From: Lactobacillus melliventris
Lineage (GTDB): Bacteria; Bacillota; Bacilli; Lactobacillales; Lactobacillaceae
DNA length: 64,000 nt
Direction of reading: 5' to 3'
Assembly: GCF_013346935.1 (NCBI RefSeq)
Contig: NZ_JAAEEB010000003.1
Span: forward strand, 186,001 to 250,000
Of the stretch, positions 1 to 9,187 are shown piece after piece (positions within the stretch are counted from its first letter, which is position 1; every line of letters starts with the position of its first letter). Below the pieces are notes generated by a model. That model did no database searches. It saw only the letters and a program-made list of their open reading frames with translations, and was not told where the DNA came from. The translations under genes were made by a program, and so were the position numbers.

Positions 1-2
1 AA

Positions 3-698
3 GATGACGAGGTCAAGCAAATGCAGCCTGCTGAATTGCGTAAGCAGCTCAGTAATAAGAACTCTGACTATGTTTTTCGTTTGCAAAAAGAACTGGAAAC
101 ACAGGGTAAAATGAGTCATGAAGATGCACAAAAAAGAGTGGATGAGCTTTTAAATGACTTGGTAATTGCACAACGTCATGGTCAACCAGCCAGCACGTAT
201 TATAATATGTCGCCTAAACTTAAGGCTGCTGACATGTTAAAGCCCAAAAAGAAAAAAGCCTCAGATATTCCATTTTGGCAATACGCTACGGATAATGCCT
301 TGTTTTATGTTGCTATTTTCTTTGGTCTTTTTGGCTTAATCGGCTTGTTCCAAAAGAATGACAAATATAATTCACAGATGGGTGTATTAACATTATTGAT
401 TGTTGGTGCTTCACTAGGTGTTTTCATGACCAAATATAATGACTGGGTTTTACCTAATGGCAGTAAAAATCGTAAAATTCCGTGGTCAAAATTAATCTGG
501 GGTTTTGTTTTACTGATGGGAATGCTCTTTATCTGCTTTGGCGTATTAGGCCTTCCTGCATTACAAGTGATCAACCCGGCTTTGCCAGGAGTATATAACT
601 TAATTATTGCAGCGGTAGCGTATGGCATTCGCTGGTTGTTCCGCCGGCATTATGAAATTATTGGTTCGGCCTTTTCACCAGCTGATAAGAGCAAATAG
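3..698 (+). CDS. DUF1129-type integral membrane protein (5' end outside window)
   Basis: The frame is open from the first bases of the window (reading DDEVKQ before the first Met at 21), so the true start is probably upstream and the protein is 5'-partial. The soluble N-terminal part (about 95 residues) is charged and contains PAELRKQLSNKN, a pattern I associate with DUF1129 proteins of lactobacilli. Four hydrophobic segments follow, and the protein ends in a short polar tail. The function of the family is not known to me. It is probably the last gene of its transcript, because a strong intrinsic terminator follows at 746-784. A weaker hairpin without a T-run sits right behind the stop codon (699-721). 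Confidence 0.7.
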   Translation, partial: DDEVKQMQPAELRKQLSNKNSDYVFRLQKELETQGKMSHEDAQKRVDELLNDLVIAQRHGQPASTYYNMSPKLKAADMLKPKKKKASDIPFWQYATDNALFYVAIFFGLFGLIGLFQKNDKYNSQMGVLTLLIVGASLGVFMTKYNDWVLPNGSKNRKIPWSKLIWGFVLLMGMLFICFGVLGLPALQVINPALPGVYNLIIAAVAYGIRWLFRRHYEIIGSAFSPADKSK

Positions 699-745
699 GT
701 GCTTTTTGTCAAGAAAAGCGCTATACTTAGATAACTATATGTTTT

Positions 746-784
746 AAAGGATAAATAGATTTATTATGAATCTATTTATCCTTT
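746..784 (+). terminator. Rho-independent terminator after the DUF1129-type gene
   Basis: A perfect inverted repeat pairs positions 746-761 with 769-784 around a 7-nt loop, and the right arm merges into a T-run. It separates the first gene from the ABC exporter operon. Confidence 0.8.
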
Positions 785-839
785 TTAAACTGAAAACACG
801 TAAAAAAGAAAGCATTAATAAATTAGAAAGAGGTATTTA

Positions 840-2564
840 ATGATTAACACGCTGCGTAAGTCAATCAGGCAGTATAAAAAACTGTCGTTGCTGTCGCCAT
901 TATTTGTTACTGGTGAAGTTATCATTGAGATGTTAATACCGTATTTAGTTGGTATATTAATAGACAATGGCATTATGAAGGGAAATATGTCATATATCAC
1001 TAAGACTGGTGTTATTTTACTGGTGCTAACAGTTGTTTCACTTGTTTTAGGTTCCGGTGCCAGTTATGCCTCTGCTCACGCTGCTTCTGGTTTTGCGGCT
1101 AACCTGCGTAAAGATATGTTCTATCATGTGCAAGATTATTCTTTTGAAAATATTGACAGGTTTTCCAGTGCGAGTCTAGTTACGAGGATGACTACTGATG
1201 TTAATAACATTCAGATGTCTTATCAAATGCTGATTAGAATAGCAGTTCGGGCACCAATGATGTTGTTAGTTTCAATTATTATGTCAATAATAGTTAGTCC
1301 ACAGTTGTCACTTGTTTTTGTCGTGATTGCACCGATTTTCGTAATTCTTTTAGGCTTAGTAATTAAAAGTGCCAGCAAGTATTTTCCTAAAATTTTCCGC
1401 GGTTATGACCGCATGAACCAGGTTGTCCGGGAAAATGTTCGTGGTATTCGCGAAGTCAAAACCTATGTGCAAGAAGAAGCGCAAACTGTTAAGTTTAAAA
1501 AATCGGCTGGTTTTATTTATAGACTTTTTGCTACAGCTCAGAAGATCATGTCTCTTAACTCCATGATTGTCATGGCTGTTTTGAATATTTCTAATTTAGC
1601 TATTTGCTGGTTTGGTGCTAAGGAAATTGTGGGTGGCAGTTTACAGACTGGTCAATTAATTTCAATGTTCTCATATTCCAACTCTGTCTTAGGCAGCTTG
1701 AATATGCTGGCTATGATCATTACTCAGCTGGTAGTTTCAGGAGCCAGTGGTCACAGGGTTGCTGCGGTTATTAATGAAAAGCCCTCAATTGAAAATCCAC
1801 GTAAACCGTTAAAGCATGTGAATAATGGAGAAGTGATTTTTGATCATGTCAACTTTAAGTATGACCCAGATGATAAGGAACTGGCTTTAAGTGATATTAA
1901 CTTAAATATCAGGCCGGGTGAAACAATAGGAATAATTGGTCGTACGGGGTCATCAAAATCTACATTAGTTTCTATGATTCCGCGGCTTTATGATACTGAT
2001 TCCGGAGCGGTGCGTGTATCAGGACATAACGTTAAGTCCTATGATTTAAAGACATTGCGTGATAATGTTGCCATGGTTTTACAAAATAATGTCCTGTTTT
2101 CAGGCACTATCAAGGAAAACCTCAAATGGGGCAATGAAAATGCAACAGATGAAGAAATTATCGCTGCCTCAAAAATTGCTCACGCTGATGACTTTATTCG
2201 TGAAATGCCAGATCAATATGACACTATGGTTGAGCAGGGCGGTAATAATGTTTCTGGTGGCCAAAAGCAAAGGATCACTATTGCAAGGGCATTGCTCAAA
2301 AAGCCGAAAATCTTGATACTTGATGACTCTACTTCAGCAGTAGATACACAGACTGAGCGTCAAATTCGGGAAGCCTTGGCAAAGGATATGCCCGATACTA
2401 CCAAAATTATTATTTCTCAAAGAATTGTGTCAATTAAAGATGCAGACAGGATAATTGTAATGGATGAAGGCAAGATTCAGGATATCGGGACACATGAAGA
2501 GCTATTGCAGCGTAATGATTTATACAGCTCAATTGCTAAGTTTCAAGAAGAACAGAAGAAGTAG
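840..2564 (+). CDS. Heterodimeric ABC exporter, subunit with degenerate ATP site
   Basis: Half-size ABC exporter: an N-terminal six-helix membrane domain (about residues 15-310) and a C-terminal nucleotide-binding domain. The Walker A is GRTGSSKST (Ser where the P-loop usually has the third Gly). The signature is VSGGQ, and the Walker B ends in LILDDSTSA, so the catalytic Glu is replaced by Asp. That Asp is the hallmark of the degenerate-site subunit in heterodimeric multidrug exporters (BmrC/LmrC/TM287 type). The start ATG follows GAAAGAGG. The next gene begins at or close to this stop codon and encodes the partner half. Substrate is unknown: drugs, lipids or peptides are all possible. Confidence 0.88.
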   Translation: MINTLRKSIRQYKKLSLLSPLFVTGEVIIEMLIPYLVGILIDNGIMKGNMSYITKTGVILLVLTVVSLVLGSGASYASAHAASGFAANLRKDMFYHVQDYSFENIDRFSSASLVTRMTTDVNNIQMSYQMLIRIAVRAPMMLLVSIIMSIIVSPQLSLVFVVIAPIFVILLGLVIKSASKYFPKIFRGYDRMNQVVRENVRGIREVKTYVQEEAQTVKFKKSAGFIYRLFATAQKIMSLNSMIVMAVLNISNLAICWFGAKEIVGGSLQTGQLISMFSYSNSVLGSLNMLAMIITQLVVSGASGHRVAAVINEKPSIENPRKPLKHVNNGEVIFDHVNFKYDPDDKELALSDINLNIRPGETIGIIGRTGSSKSTLVSMIPRLYDTDSGAVRVSGHNVKSYDLKTLRDNVAMVLQNNVLFSGTIKENLKWGNENATDEEIIAASKIAHADDFIREMPDQYDTMVEQGGNNVSGGQKQRITIARALLKKPKILILDDSTSAVDTQTERQIREALAKDMPDTTKIIISQRIVSIKDADRIIVMDEGKIQDIGTHEELLQRNDLYSSIAKFQEEQKK

Positions 2565-2573
2565 GTGATTAAT

Positions 2574-4436
2574 TTGGATAAAGCAGTAGAAAATAAAAAT
2601 AGCCAAAATACTGGTAAACGTTCCACAATTTTATGGCGTCTGCTTAAATTAGTTGCCAGTACAAGTCCTTGGATGCTGATTGCTTCAACAATTGCAATAA
2701 TTTTAACAGCTGCAGCAAACGTTTTAGGTTCACTATTTATTGAACGTTTAATTAATGTTTACATTATTCCCTTAACTAAAGAAGCGCAGCCAAATTTTGG
2801 TCCGCTTTTACATGCAATTGCAGTTATGTTTGGTTGCTATGCTATCGGATTTATTTCTAATTATCTTTTTGCTGTGTTGATGGCAGTTTTGGCCCAGAAA
2901 GTACAATATAGAGTACGACTAGAAATGTTTGAGCACATGGAAATGTTGCCAATTTCCTATTTTGACGAAAATGATTATGGCGACATCATGAGTTGCTATA
3001 CTAATGATATTGATACCTTGCAACAAATGATTTCACAATCAATTCCGCAGTTTATGAACTCTGCGTTGAACCTCATTTTTGTTTTGGGTGCCATGCTGGC
3101 TTTAAGTTGGCAATTAACTATCTTTACCTTGATTGTTTTTGCACTCTCTATTATAATCGTCCGTTTTTTAACCGTTCGCTCCGCTCATTATTTTCAATTG
3201 CAACAAAAAGAATTGGGTCAAGTTAATGGTTACAATGAAGAAATGCTTAATGGTCTTAAGGTAATAAAGGTCTTTAGCCATGAACCTGAAGTTGAAGAAG
3301 ACTTTGATGCTTATAATGAATCTTTAAAAGTAGCCTCTGGTAAAGCTCATACGTATGCCACAATTTTGTTCCCTATTATGGGTAACATGGGCAATTTGCT
3401 ATACGTCTTAATTGCTATTTTAGGTGGAGCAGTTGCTATTAACCATATTGCCCCACTTTCATTAGGTGTCATTGGTGCTTTCTTGCAATTATCTAAGCAA
3501 TTTGCAATGCCAATAGCCCAGATTTCACAACAATTAAATTCTATTGTAATGGCTTTAGCGGGCGCAGAAAGAATCTTTAAGTTAGAGGATCAACCCGTTG
3601 AAATTGATGATGGTGATGTCACTATTACCAAGGATGAAAATGTTAAGGGTGCCTGGCATTGGAACGTACCACAAAAAGATGGCTCTGTTAAGAAAGTCAC
3701 AGTTAAAGGACATATCGTCTTTGATCATGTTAATTTTGGCTATACGCCGAATAAACAAATTTTGTACGACATTTCTATTGACGCTAAGCCAGGTATGAAA
3801 GTAGCCTTAGTTGGTGAAACCGGTGCTGGTAAAACGACGATTTCTAATATGATTAATCGTTTTTACGAAATTAATTCTGGTACGATTACTTATGATGGTA
3901 TTCCCATTAGTAGAATTAAGAAGGATGATTTGCGTCAGTCTCTGTCAATTGTTTTACAAGACACGCATATGTTTACCGGTACGGTGATGGACAATATTCG
4001 TTTTGGTAATACCGATGCAAGTGATGATGATGTATATCAGGCAGCACACTTATCTCATGCTGATGAATTTATTCATCATTTGGATGAAGGTTATAAAACA
4101 ATCATTGATGGCAATGGCGGAGACTTGTCTCAAGGACAAATGCAGCTGCTCAGTATTGCACGAGCAATGATAGCAGATGAACCTGTGATGATTTTGGATG
4201 AAGCCACTTCAAGCATTGATACCCAAACGGAAAAACTGGTACAAGCTGGTATGGATAACTTGCTTGCAGGTCGCACTAGCTTTGTCATAGCTCACCGCCT
4301 GTCTACGATTGTTAACTCGGATTTAATTCTGGTGCTTGATCATGGCCATATTATTGAAGCCGGCAATCACGAACAACTTCTAAAGAAGAAGGGTTATTAC
4401 TACGAGTTATATACTGGTAAAAAAGAAATAGAATAG
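2574..4436 (+). CDS. Heterodimeric ABC exporter, catalytic partner subunit
   Basis: Second half-exporter: a membrane domain (about residues 20-340), then a nucleotide-binding domain with canonical Walker A GETGAGKTT and Walker B MILDEATSS with the catalytic Glu. Its signature is LSQGQ rather than LSGGQ. This is exactly complementary to the upstream subunit: the degenerate site would combine that subunit's Asp Walker B with this LSQGQ. A GTG start at 2565 is possible, but TTG at 2574 is favoured because AGGTGAT lies 6-7 nt upstream of it. About 60 extra residues between the membrane and ATPase domains (around 345-390) are typical of the longer BmrD-type partner. A terminator follows. Confidence 0.88.
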   Translation: MDKAVENKNSQNTGKRSTILWRLLKLVASTSPWMLIASTIAIILTAAANVLGSLFIERLINVYIIPLTKEAQPNFGPLLHAIAVMFGCYAIGFISNYLFAVLMAVLAQKVQYRVRLEMFEHMEMLPISYFDENDYGDIMSCYTNDIDTLQQMISQSIPQFMNSALNLIFVLGAMLALSWQLTIFTLIVFALSIIIVRFLTVRSAHYFQLQQKELGQVNGYNEEMLNGLKVIKVFSHEPEVEEDFDAYNESLKVASGKAHTYATILFPIMGNMGNLLYVLIAILGGAVAINHIAPLSLGVIGAFLQLSKQFAMPIAQISQQLNSIVMALAGAERIFKLEDQPVEIDDGDVTITKDENVKGAWHWNVPQKDGSVKKVTVKGHIVFDHVNFGYTPNKQILYDISIDAKPGMKVALVGETGAGKTTISNMINRFYEINSGTITYDGIPISRIKKDDLRQSLSIVLQDTHMFTGTVMDNIRFGNTDASDDDVYQAAHLSHADEFIHHLDEGYKTIIDGNGGDLSQGQMQLLSIARAMIADEPVMILDEATSSIDTQTEKLVQAGMDNLLAGRTSFVIAHRLSTIVNSDLILVLDHGHIIEAGNHEQLLKKKGYYYELYTGKKEIE

Positions 4437-4450
4437 ATGTACTTAAAATA

Positions 4451-4480
4451 TTCCTGGTCCTATAGACTGGGAATTTTTTT
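4451..4480 (+). terminator. Rho-independent terminator after ABC exporter
   Basis: TTCCTGGTC pairs with GACTGGGAA (two G-U pairs), loop CTATA, followed by seven T. It ends the exporter transcript. Confidence 0.75.
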
Positions 4481-4623
4481 GCTTTAAATAATGGTGTAAG
4501 CAATAATTACTTTTCAACCATTAGTTTGTGTTATGGTAAAATAAATGAATTTAGTTGGTTCGACACTATTAATATAATTTGGTGATAATTCAAATTTTAA
4601 AAAAGTAATAAAGGAATTAAGCG

Positions 4624-6150
4624 ATGAATCAAATTATCCAGATTTTAAGCCAGCGCAAAGGCGATTTAGGAGTTGCTTTATTGCAGCATCTGCAAATATC
4701 GTTAGTTTCGTTGCTGATTGCAATGCTGATTGCCATGCCTTTGGCCTTTTGGACAGTAAAACACACTAAAATAGCAGAGATATTATTGCAAGTTGCCAGC
4801 ATTTTACAGACCATTCCGTCACTAGCACTGCTAGGTTTATTAATTCCACTCGTTGGGATTGGAACAGTGCCTGCTGTGATTGCTTTAGTGGTATATGCAC
4901 TATTACCGATTTTTCAGAACACATACCTGGGATTAACTGAAATTGATCCGGCACTAGAAGAAGCTGCTGACGCATTCGGTATGTCACGCATGCAAAAATT
5001 ACTTGAGGCGGAGTTGCCTTTAGCTATGCCGACAATTATTTCTGGTATTAGAACGGCCTTAGTTTTAATTATCGGTACTGCCACCATGGCAGCTTTAATT
5101 GGTGCTGGAGGCTTGGGCAGTTTTATCTTATTAGGAATTGACCGCAACAATACCGGACTAATTGTAATTGGTGCCGTTTGCTCTGGCGTTTTGGCGATTA
5201 CGTTAAGCGCGCTCATTAAGTGGCTGGAACATGCATCAGTTAAAACAGCTTTGGGAATATTAGGAGTTAGTGTCATCTTCTTAGCAGGAAGTGGAATTTA
5301 TCAAGCTGTTGCCGGTCAGAAAGAAACAGTTACAATTGCCGGTAAGTTAGGTTCTGAACCAGAAATTTTGATCAACATGTATAAAGAGTTAATTGAACAA
5401 GACGATCCACACGTCCAAGTGACCTTGAAACCTAATTTTGGTAAAACTACCTTTTTATATACTGCTTTGAAAAACAATAAAATAGATATTTATCCAGAAT
5501 TTACGGGAACTGTTTTGGAAACCTTTGCGAAGTCTCCGGTTAAAACGGCTGGTTTGTCTGAAAAAGAAACCTATGAAAAAGCAAAAGAATTAATGAATAA
5601 ACAGGATAAGCTTACTTTGCTTAAGCCTATGGCGTACGATAATACATATGCCTTAGCAGTTAAAACTTCGTTCAAAAAGAAAAATCGTTTAAGAAAAATC
5701 AGTGATTTGGCTAATATCACCAATCAGCTAAAAGGAGGAATGACATTAGAATTTATTGATCGTGGTGATGGGTTCAAGGGTATTAAGAAATTATACAAGA
5801 TTGATTTCCCTGTTAAGTCAATGGAACCGGCTTTGCGTTACCAGGCAATTAATCAGAATAAAGTTAACATCGTTGATGCCTATTCAACTGATAGTGAATT
5901 GCGCCAATATCATTTGACTATATTAAAAGATGATAAGCATAATTTTCCTATTTATCAGGGCGCTCCCTTGATGACCAATGATTTTGCCCGCAAGCATCCG
6001 CAAATTGTTCGCAGCTTGAATAAGCTGGCTGGCAAGATTTCCGAAAAGCAGATGCAGGAAATGAACTATGAAGTTAATGTTAAAAATATGGATCCTGGAC
6101 AAGTCGCACGTCACTTTTTATTAAAACAGCATTTGCTTAAGGAGAAGTAA
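4624..6150 (+). CDS. EgtUBC-like fused permease and substrate-binding protein (ergothioneine/osmolyte ABC importer)
   Basis: One 508-residue chain joins an OpuCB-type permease (about residues 1-215, including the EAA-loop stretch EAADAFGMSRMQKLLEAELP) to a periplasmic-binding-type domain (about 235-508). Binding-domain motifs such as GSEPEILINMYK, KPNFGKTTFLY, MEPALRYQAI and DAYSTDSEL agree with what I remember of Streptococcus EgtU, the ergothioneine transporter. The broader family (OpuC) carries glycine betaine, carnitine and choline, so the substrate remains an inference. A TATAAT box lies at 4573-4578, 45 nt upstream, without a convincing -35. The ATPase gene starts 1 nt after the stop, so the two are a translational pair. 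Confidence 0.8.
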   Translation: MNQIIQILSQRKGDLGVALLQHLQISLVSLLIAMLIAMPLAFWTVKHTKIAEILLQVASILQTIPSLALLGLLIPLVGIGTVPAVIALVVYALLPIFQNTYLGLTEIDPALEEAADAFGMSRMQKLLEAELPLAMPTIISGIRTALVLIIGTATMAALIGAGGLGSFILLGIDRNNTGLIVIGAVCSGVLAITLSALIKWLEHASVKTALGILGVSVIFLAGSGIYQAVAGQKETVTIAGKLGSEPEILINMYKELIEQDDPHVQVTLKPNFGKTTFLYTALKNNKIDIYPEFTGTVLETFAKSPVKTAGLSEKETYEKAKELMNKQDKLTLLKPMAYDNTYALAVKTSFKKKNRLRKISDLANITNQLKGGMTLEFIDRGDGFKGIKKLYKIDFPVKSMEPALRYQAINQNKVNIVDAYSTDSELRQYHLTILKDDKHNFPIYQGAPLMTNDFARKHPQIVRSLNKLAGKISEKQMQEMNYEVNVKNMDPGQVARHFLLKQHLLKEK

Positions 6151-6151
6151 G

Positions 6152-7120
6152 ATGACTTCAGCAATTAAATTTGAGCATGTAAATAAAACCTTTGCTAAAA
6201 AAGTAGTAGTTAACGATCTTAATTTGGATATTCAGCAAGGCGAACTTTTCGTTTTGGTAGGAAACTCAGGCAGTGGAAAAACTACCTCGATTAAAATGAT
6301 TAACCGTTTGGCAGATCCTAGTGCTGGACAGATTTTAGTCAATGAGCGGCCTACGACTGATTATAACGTTCAGAAATTGCGCTGGAAAATTGGTTATGTT
6401 CTGCAACAAATTGCTCTTTTTCCTAACATGACTGTCGCTAAAAATATTACTTTGATTCCGGAAATTCAAGGCGCTAAAACTGATCTTACGGCAATGGCCG
6501 CAAATTTATTGGAAAAAGTGGGACTAAATCCCCAAGAGTATGCTCACCGTTATCCTCATGAACTGTCTGGTGGTGAACAACAAAGAATTGGCATTTTACG
6601 CGCGATTGCGTCAAAGCCTCCGATTGTTTTAATGGATGAACCCTTTAGCGCTCTAGATCCACTTGCGCGCACAAATTTACAAGAACTGGTTATTAATTTG
6701 CACAAGCAGCTGCATAATACAATTTTATTTGTGACGCATGATATGAATGAAGCTCTGCACTTAGCTGACAGGATTGGCGTTATGAAGGATGGCAAATTAT
6801 TACAGGTCGATCAGCCACAAGAAATCTTACGCCATCCGGCAAACAATTTTGTCAGGGACTTTTTTAAAGGCAGCTTAGGGAACAATTTATATGAAACACC
6901 ATTAAAGCAAGCAGCCTTATTTAATGAATTTAAGCAAACTAGTTCTAATTCGCTGGCAGCAATGCCTGTAATTAATATTAATGAAAAAATTGCTGCATTA
7001 CTGCTACTTTTGAGCCGTCAAAATGAAGTTGCCGTACAAAATAATAATGGAGAATATTTAGGCTTCATTGATCGCCAGTGGCTGATTAAATATTTGAACA
7101 ATATTAATAGTTTAAAATAG
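6152..7120 (+). CDS. ATP-binding subunit of the EgtU/OpuC-like importer
   Basis: OpuCA/ProV-type ATPase of 322 residues: Walker A GNSGSGKTT, signature LSGGEQQR, Walker B VLMDEPFSALD, and the switch His in VTHDM. After the ATPase core (about residue 240) there is a short C-terminal region ending in NNNGEYLGFIDRQWL, resembling a single reduced CBS-like regulatory module rather than the full tandem CBS of OpuCA. It is translated right behind the fused permease/binding protein, so the complete importer is encoded by two genes. A terminator follows directly. Confidence 0.85.
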   Translation: MTSAIKFEHVNKTFAKKVVVNDLNLDIQQGELFVLVGNSGSGKTTSIKMINRLADPSAGQILVNERPTTDYNVQKLRWKIGYVLQQIALFPNMTVAKNITLIPEIQGAKTDLTAMAANLLEKVGLNPQEYAHRYPHELSGGEQQRIGILRAIASKPPIVLMDEPFSALDPLARTNLQELVINLHKQLHNTILFVTHDMNEALHLADRIGVMKDGKLLQVDQPQEILRHPANNFVRDFFKGSLGNNLYETPLKQAALFNEFKQTSSNSLAAMPVININEKIAALLLLLSRQNEVAVQNNNGEYLGFIDRQWLIKYLNNINSLK

Positions 7121-7125
7121 GAAAT

Positions 7126-7150
7126 AAGCTGGGAACTGTCCAGCTTTTTT
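7126..7150 (+). terminator. Rho-independent terminator after importer operon
   Basis: AAGCTGG at 7126-7132 pairs with CCAGCTT at 7140-7146, followed by more T. It begins 5 nt after the stop codon. Confidence 0.8.
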
Positions 7151-7297
7151 AATAAAACGATAAAATTATGCTTGAATATTAGTAGTTTATTACAAAATTG
7201 ACTAAAATATTAGACATAGATTCTGCTAAACTATATTTAGTGGAATAATGAAATAAACCGAAAATAATCAATAGATAAAAGAAGGGAAATTAGCCCT

Positions 7298-7984
7298 ATG
7301 AAAATTTTAGTTGTTGACGATGATAAAGAAATCGTCGAGCTGTTAAGTATTTATCTTAAAAATGAAGGTTACACTCCAGTTGTTGCCTATAGCGGCAAAG
7401 AAGCAATTACGAAATTAACTACGACGCCAGATATTGCATTAATGATCTTGGACATCATGATGCCTAATATGAGCGGAATTGATGTTATCAAGGAAGTACG
7501 CAAAGATTCTGATATCCCAATTATTATCGTATCAGCCAAGACTGGTGATATGGATAAAATTCAAGGCTTGATTACTGGAGCAGATGACTATGTTTCTAAG
7601 CCATTTAATCCTTTAGAAGTAATGGCACGAGTTCGTTCACTTTTGCGTCGTAGTCAAAAGCAGGTTAAGGATGATGAACCAGATATTTTAGAAGTGGGAC
7701 CACTGATTATTAACCGTGATTCACATGAAGTTAAGACAATTGATGGTAAAGACATTCAGTTGACTGCCTTAGAATTTGGCATTTTATACTTGCTTGCCAG
7801 TCACCCTAACCGGGTATTTTCAGCGGATGAGATTTTTGAACGGGTTTGGCAACAGGAATCGATAGTTTCTGCTAAAACCGTTATGGTGCATGTTTCACAC
7901 CTGCGTGACAAAATTCAATCGGCAACGGGTGGTGAAGATGTTATTCAGACCGTCTGGGGAGTAGGCTATAAAGTTGAGGCTTAA
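7298..7984 (+). CDS. OmpR/PhoB-family response regulator (VanR-like)
   Basis: The 228-residue protein has a receiver domain (about 1-120) with the acidic pocket VVDDD, the phospho-acceptor Asp in LMILDIMMPN, the Thr/Ser switch in IIVSAK and the conserved Lys in YVSKPFNP. A C-terminal winged helix (about 130-228) carries LTALEFGILYLLASHP and the recognition region TVMVHVSHLRDKI. The sensor kinase starts 5 nt after its stop. The genes behind the kinase (murE, racD) suggest cell-wall control, which is an inference from position and from the VanR/VanS resemblance. Confidence 0.9.
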   Translation: MKILVVDDDKEIVELLSIYLKNEGYTPVVAYSGKEAITKLTTTPDIALMILDIMMPNMSGIDVIKEVRKDSDIPIIIVSAKTGDMDKIQGLITGADDYVSKPFNPLEVMARVRSLLRRSQKQVKDDEPDILEVGPLIINRDSHEVKTIDGKDIQLTALEFGILYLLASHPNRVFSADEIFERVWQQESIVSAKTVMVHVSHLRDKIQSATGGEDVIQTVWGVGYKVEA

Positions 7985-7988
7985 CTAG

Positions 7989-9143
7989 ATGAAAAAAGAA
8001 AGGGTCAAGCTGACAGCCGCGGAAAAAAGTGAGCTGTTTGCTGAAGGCGTTATAACGGTAGTTTTAGAGCTACTATTGAACCTGTCAGTGATTATTTTGA
8101 TCAACTTGACAATTTTACAAGATAAAAACCTGGTTAACGGGATTTATTTTCTAAAAAAGACCATTACTTTTGCTGGCGGGCGCCACTTATGGTCCTGGCA
8201 GAATACCTTTATTATTTTCATGGGTATTGGTGATTTAATCGTTCTGTACTGGCGCTTAATTCGGCGCTATCATCAAATGCAGTTAAGACATGTTATTTCT
8301 GAACTGCATTATATTGCTAAGGGACATTTTGACCATACAATTTCTTTTAAAGTCAAAACTGATTTGCAAAAAGTAATTGATTCAATTAATTCGTTAGTGG
8401 ATAGTACTGTAAATGCGATTAATGAAGAAAAAGCGATTGAAAAGTCAAAGGACGAACTGATTAGCAATGTTTCTCATGATATCAGAACGCCTTTAACTTC
8501 TATCATCGGCTATTTGGGTTTACTGAAATCGGGGGTGTCAAATCCAGCAGATCAACAAAGATACCTTAATATTGCATATATGAAGGCTGAACAAATGAAA
8601 TCGCTCGCTCATGATTTGCTTGAGTATACAACGTTAAAATCAACTAGTACCAAATTAAATTTATCTTCTTTACATATTTTTTCTATGTTAGAGCAGGTTG
8701 CCGCGGGCTTTGAATTCGAGGGTCAGGAAAAAGGGATAGTATTTAATATAGAAGCAAGACCTAAGAATTTAACCATTCAAGCTGATGCGGAAAAGCTGGT
8801 ACGTGTTTATAATAATCTCATCACTAATGCGCTAAAGTACGGTACAGGTGCAACACAAATTAATTTAATTGCTAATTTAGTTAATAACAATGAAGTTGAG
8901 TTACGAGTGGAAAACAACGGTGCTCAAATTCCCGAAGATTCGTTGAAAAAAATATTTGAACGTTTTTACAGAGTCGAAGGCTCCCGTAATACCCAAACGG
9001 GTGGTACGGGGCTAGGTCTATCGATTACTAAAAGTATTGTTGATCTTCATCAGGGCAAAATCCGCTGTGAATCTGATAAAGATTGGACCCGTTTCATTAT
9101 TTGCCTGCCTTTAAACTTAAAGAGTGAAAAAACTCCAGCATAG
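7989..9143 (+). CDS. Sensor histidine kinase (VanS-like), partner of the upstream regulator
   Basis: The protein has two membrane segments (about residues 15-40 and 70-92) with a short extracellular loop of some 30 residues, then a HAMP-like linker. The H-box is SNVSHDIRTPLTS with the phospho-accepting His, and the ATPase domain has N-box NLITNALKYG, the ERFYR motif and G-box GGTGLGLSI. The tiny external loop argues against a large extracellular ligand domain and for sensing within the membrane. It forms an apparent operon with the response regulator and, 44 nt further on, murE and racD; no terminator is visible between them. Confidence 0.9.
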   Translation: MKKERVKLTAAEKSELFAEGVITVVLELLLNLSVIILINLTILQDKNLVNGIYFLKKTITFAGGRHLWSWQNTFIIFMGIGDLIVLYWRLIRRYHQMQLRHVISELHYIAKGHFDHTISFKVKTDLQKVIDSINSLVDSTVNAINEEKAIEKSKDELISNVSHDIRTPLTSIIGYLGLLKSGVSNPADQQRYLNIAYMKAEQMKSLAHDLLEYTTLKSTSTKLNLSSLHIFSMLEQVAAGFEFEGQEKGIVFNIEARPKNLTIQADAEKLVRVYNNLITNALKYGTGATQINLIANLVNNNEVELRVENNGAQIPEDSLKKIFERFYRVEGSRNTQTGGTGLGLSITKSIVDLHQGKIRCESDKDWTRFIICLPLNLKSEKTPA

Positions 9144-9187
9144 CTGTGGTATAATTTTGACTGAGATAATAAATAGAGGAGTATAGC

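Noticed and set aside
699-721. Hairpin directly behind the first stop codon as main terminator
   Set aside because: It lacks a T-run, and the hairpin at 746-784 is far stronger.
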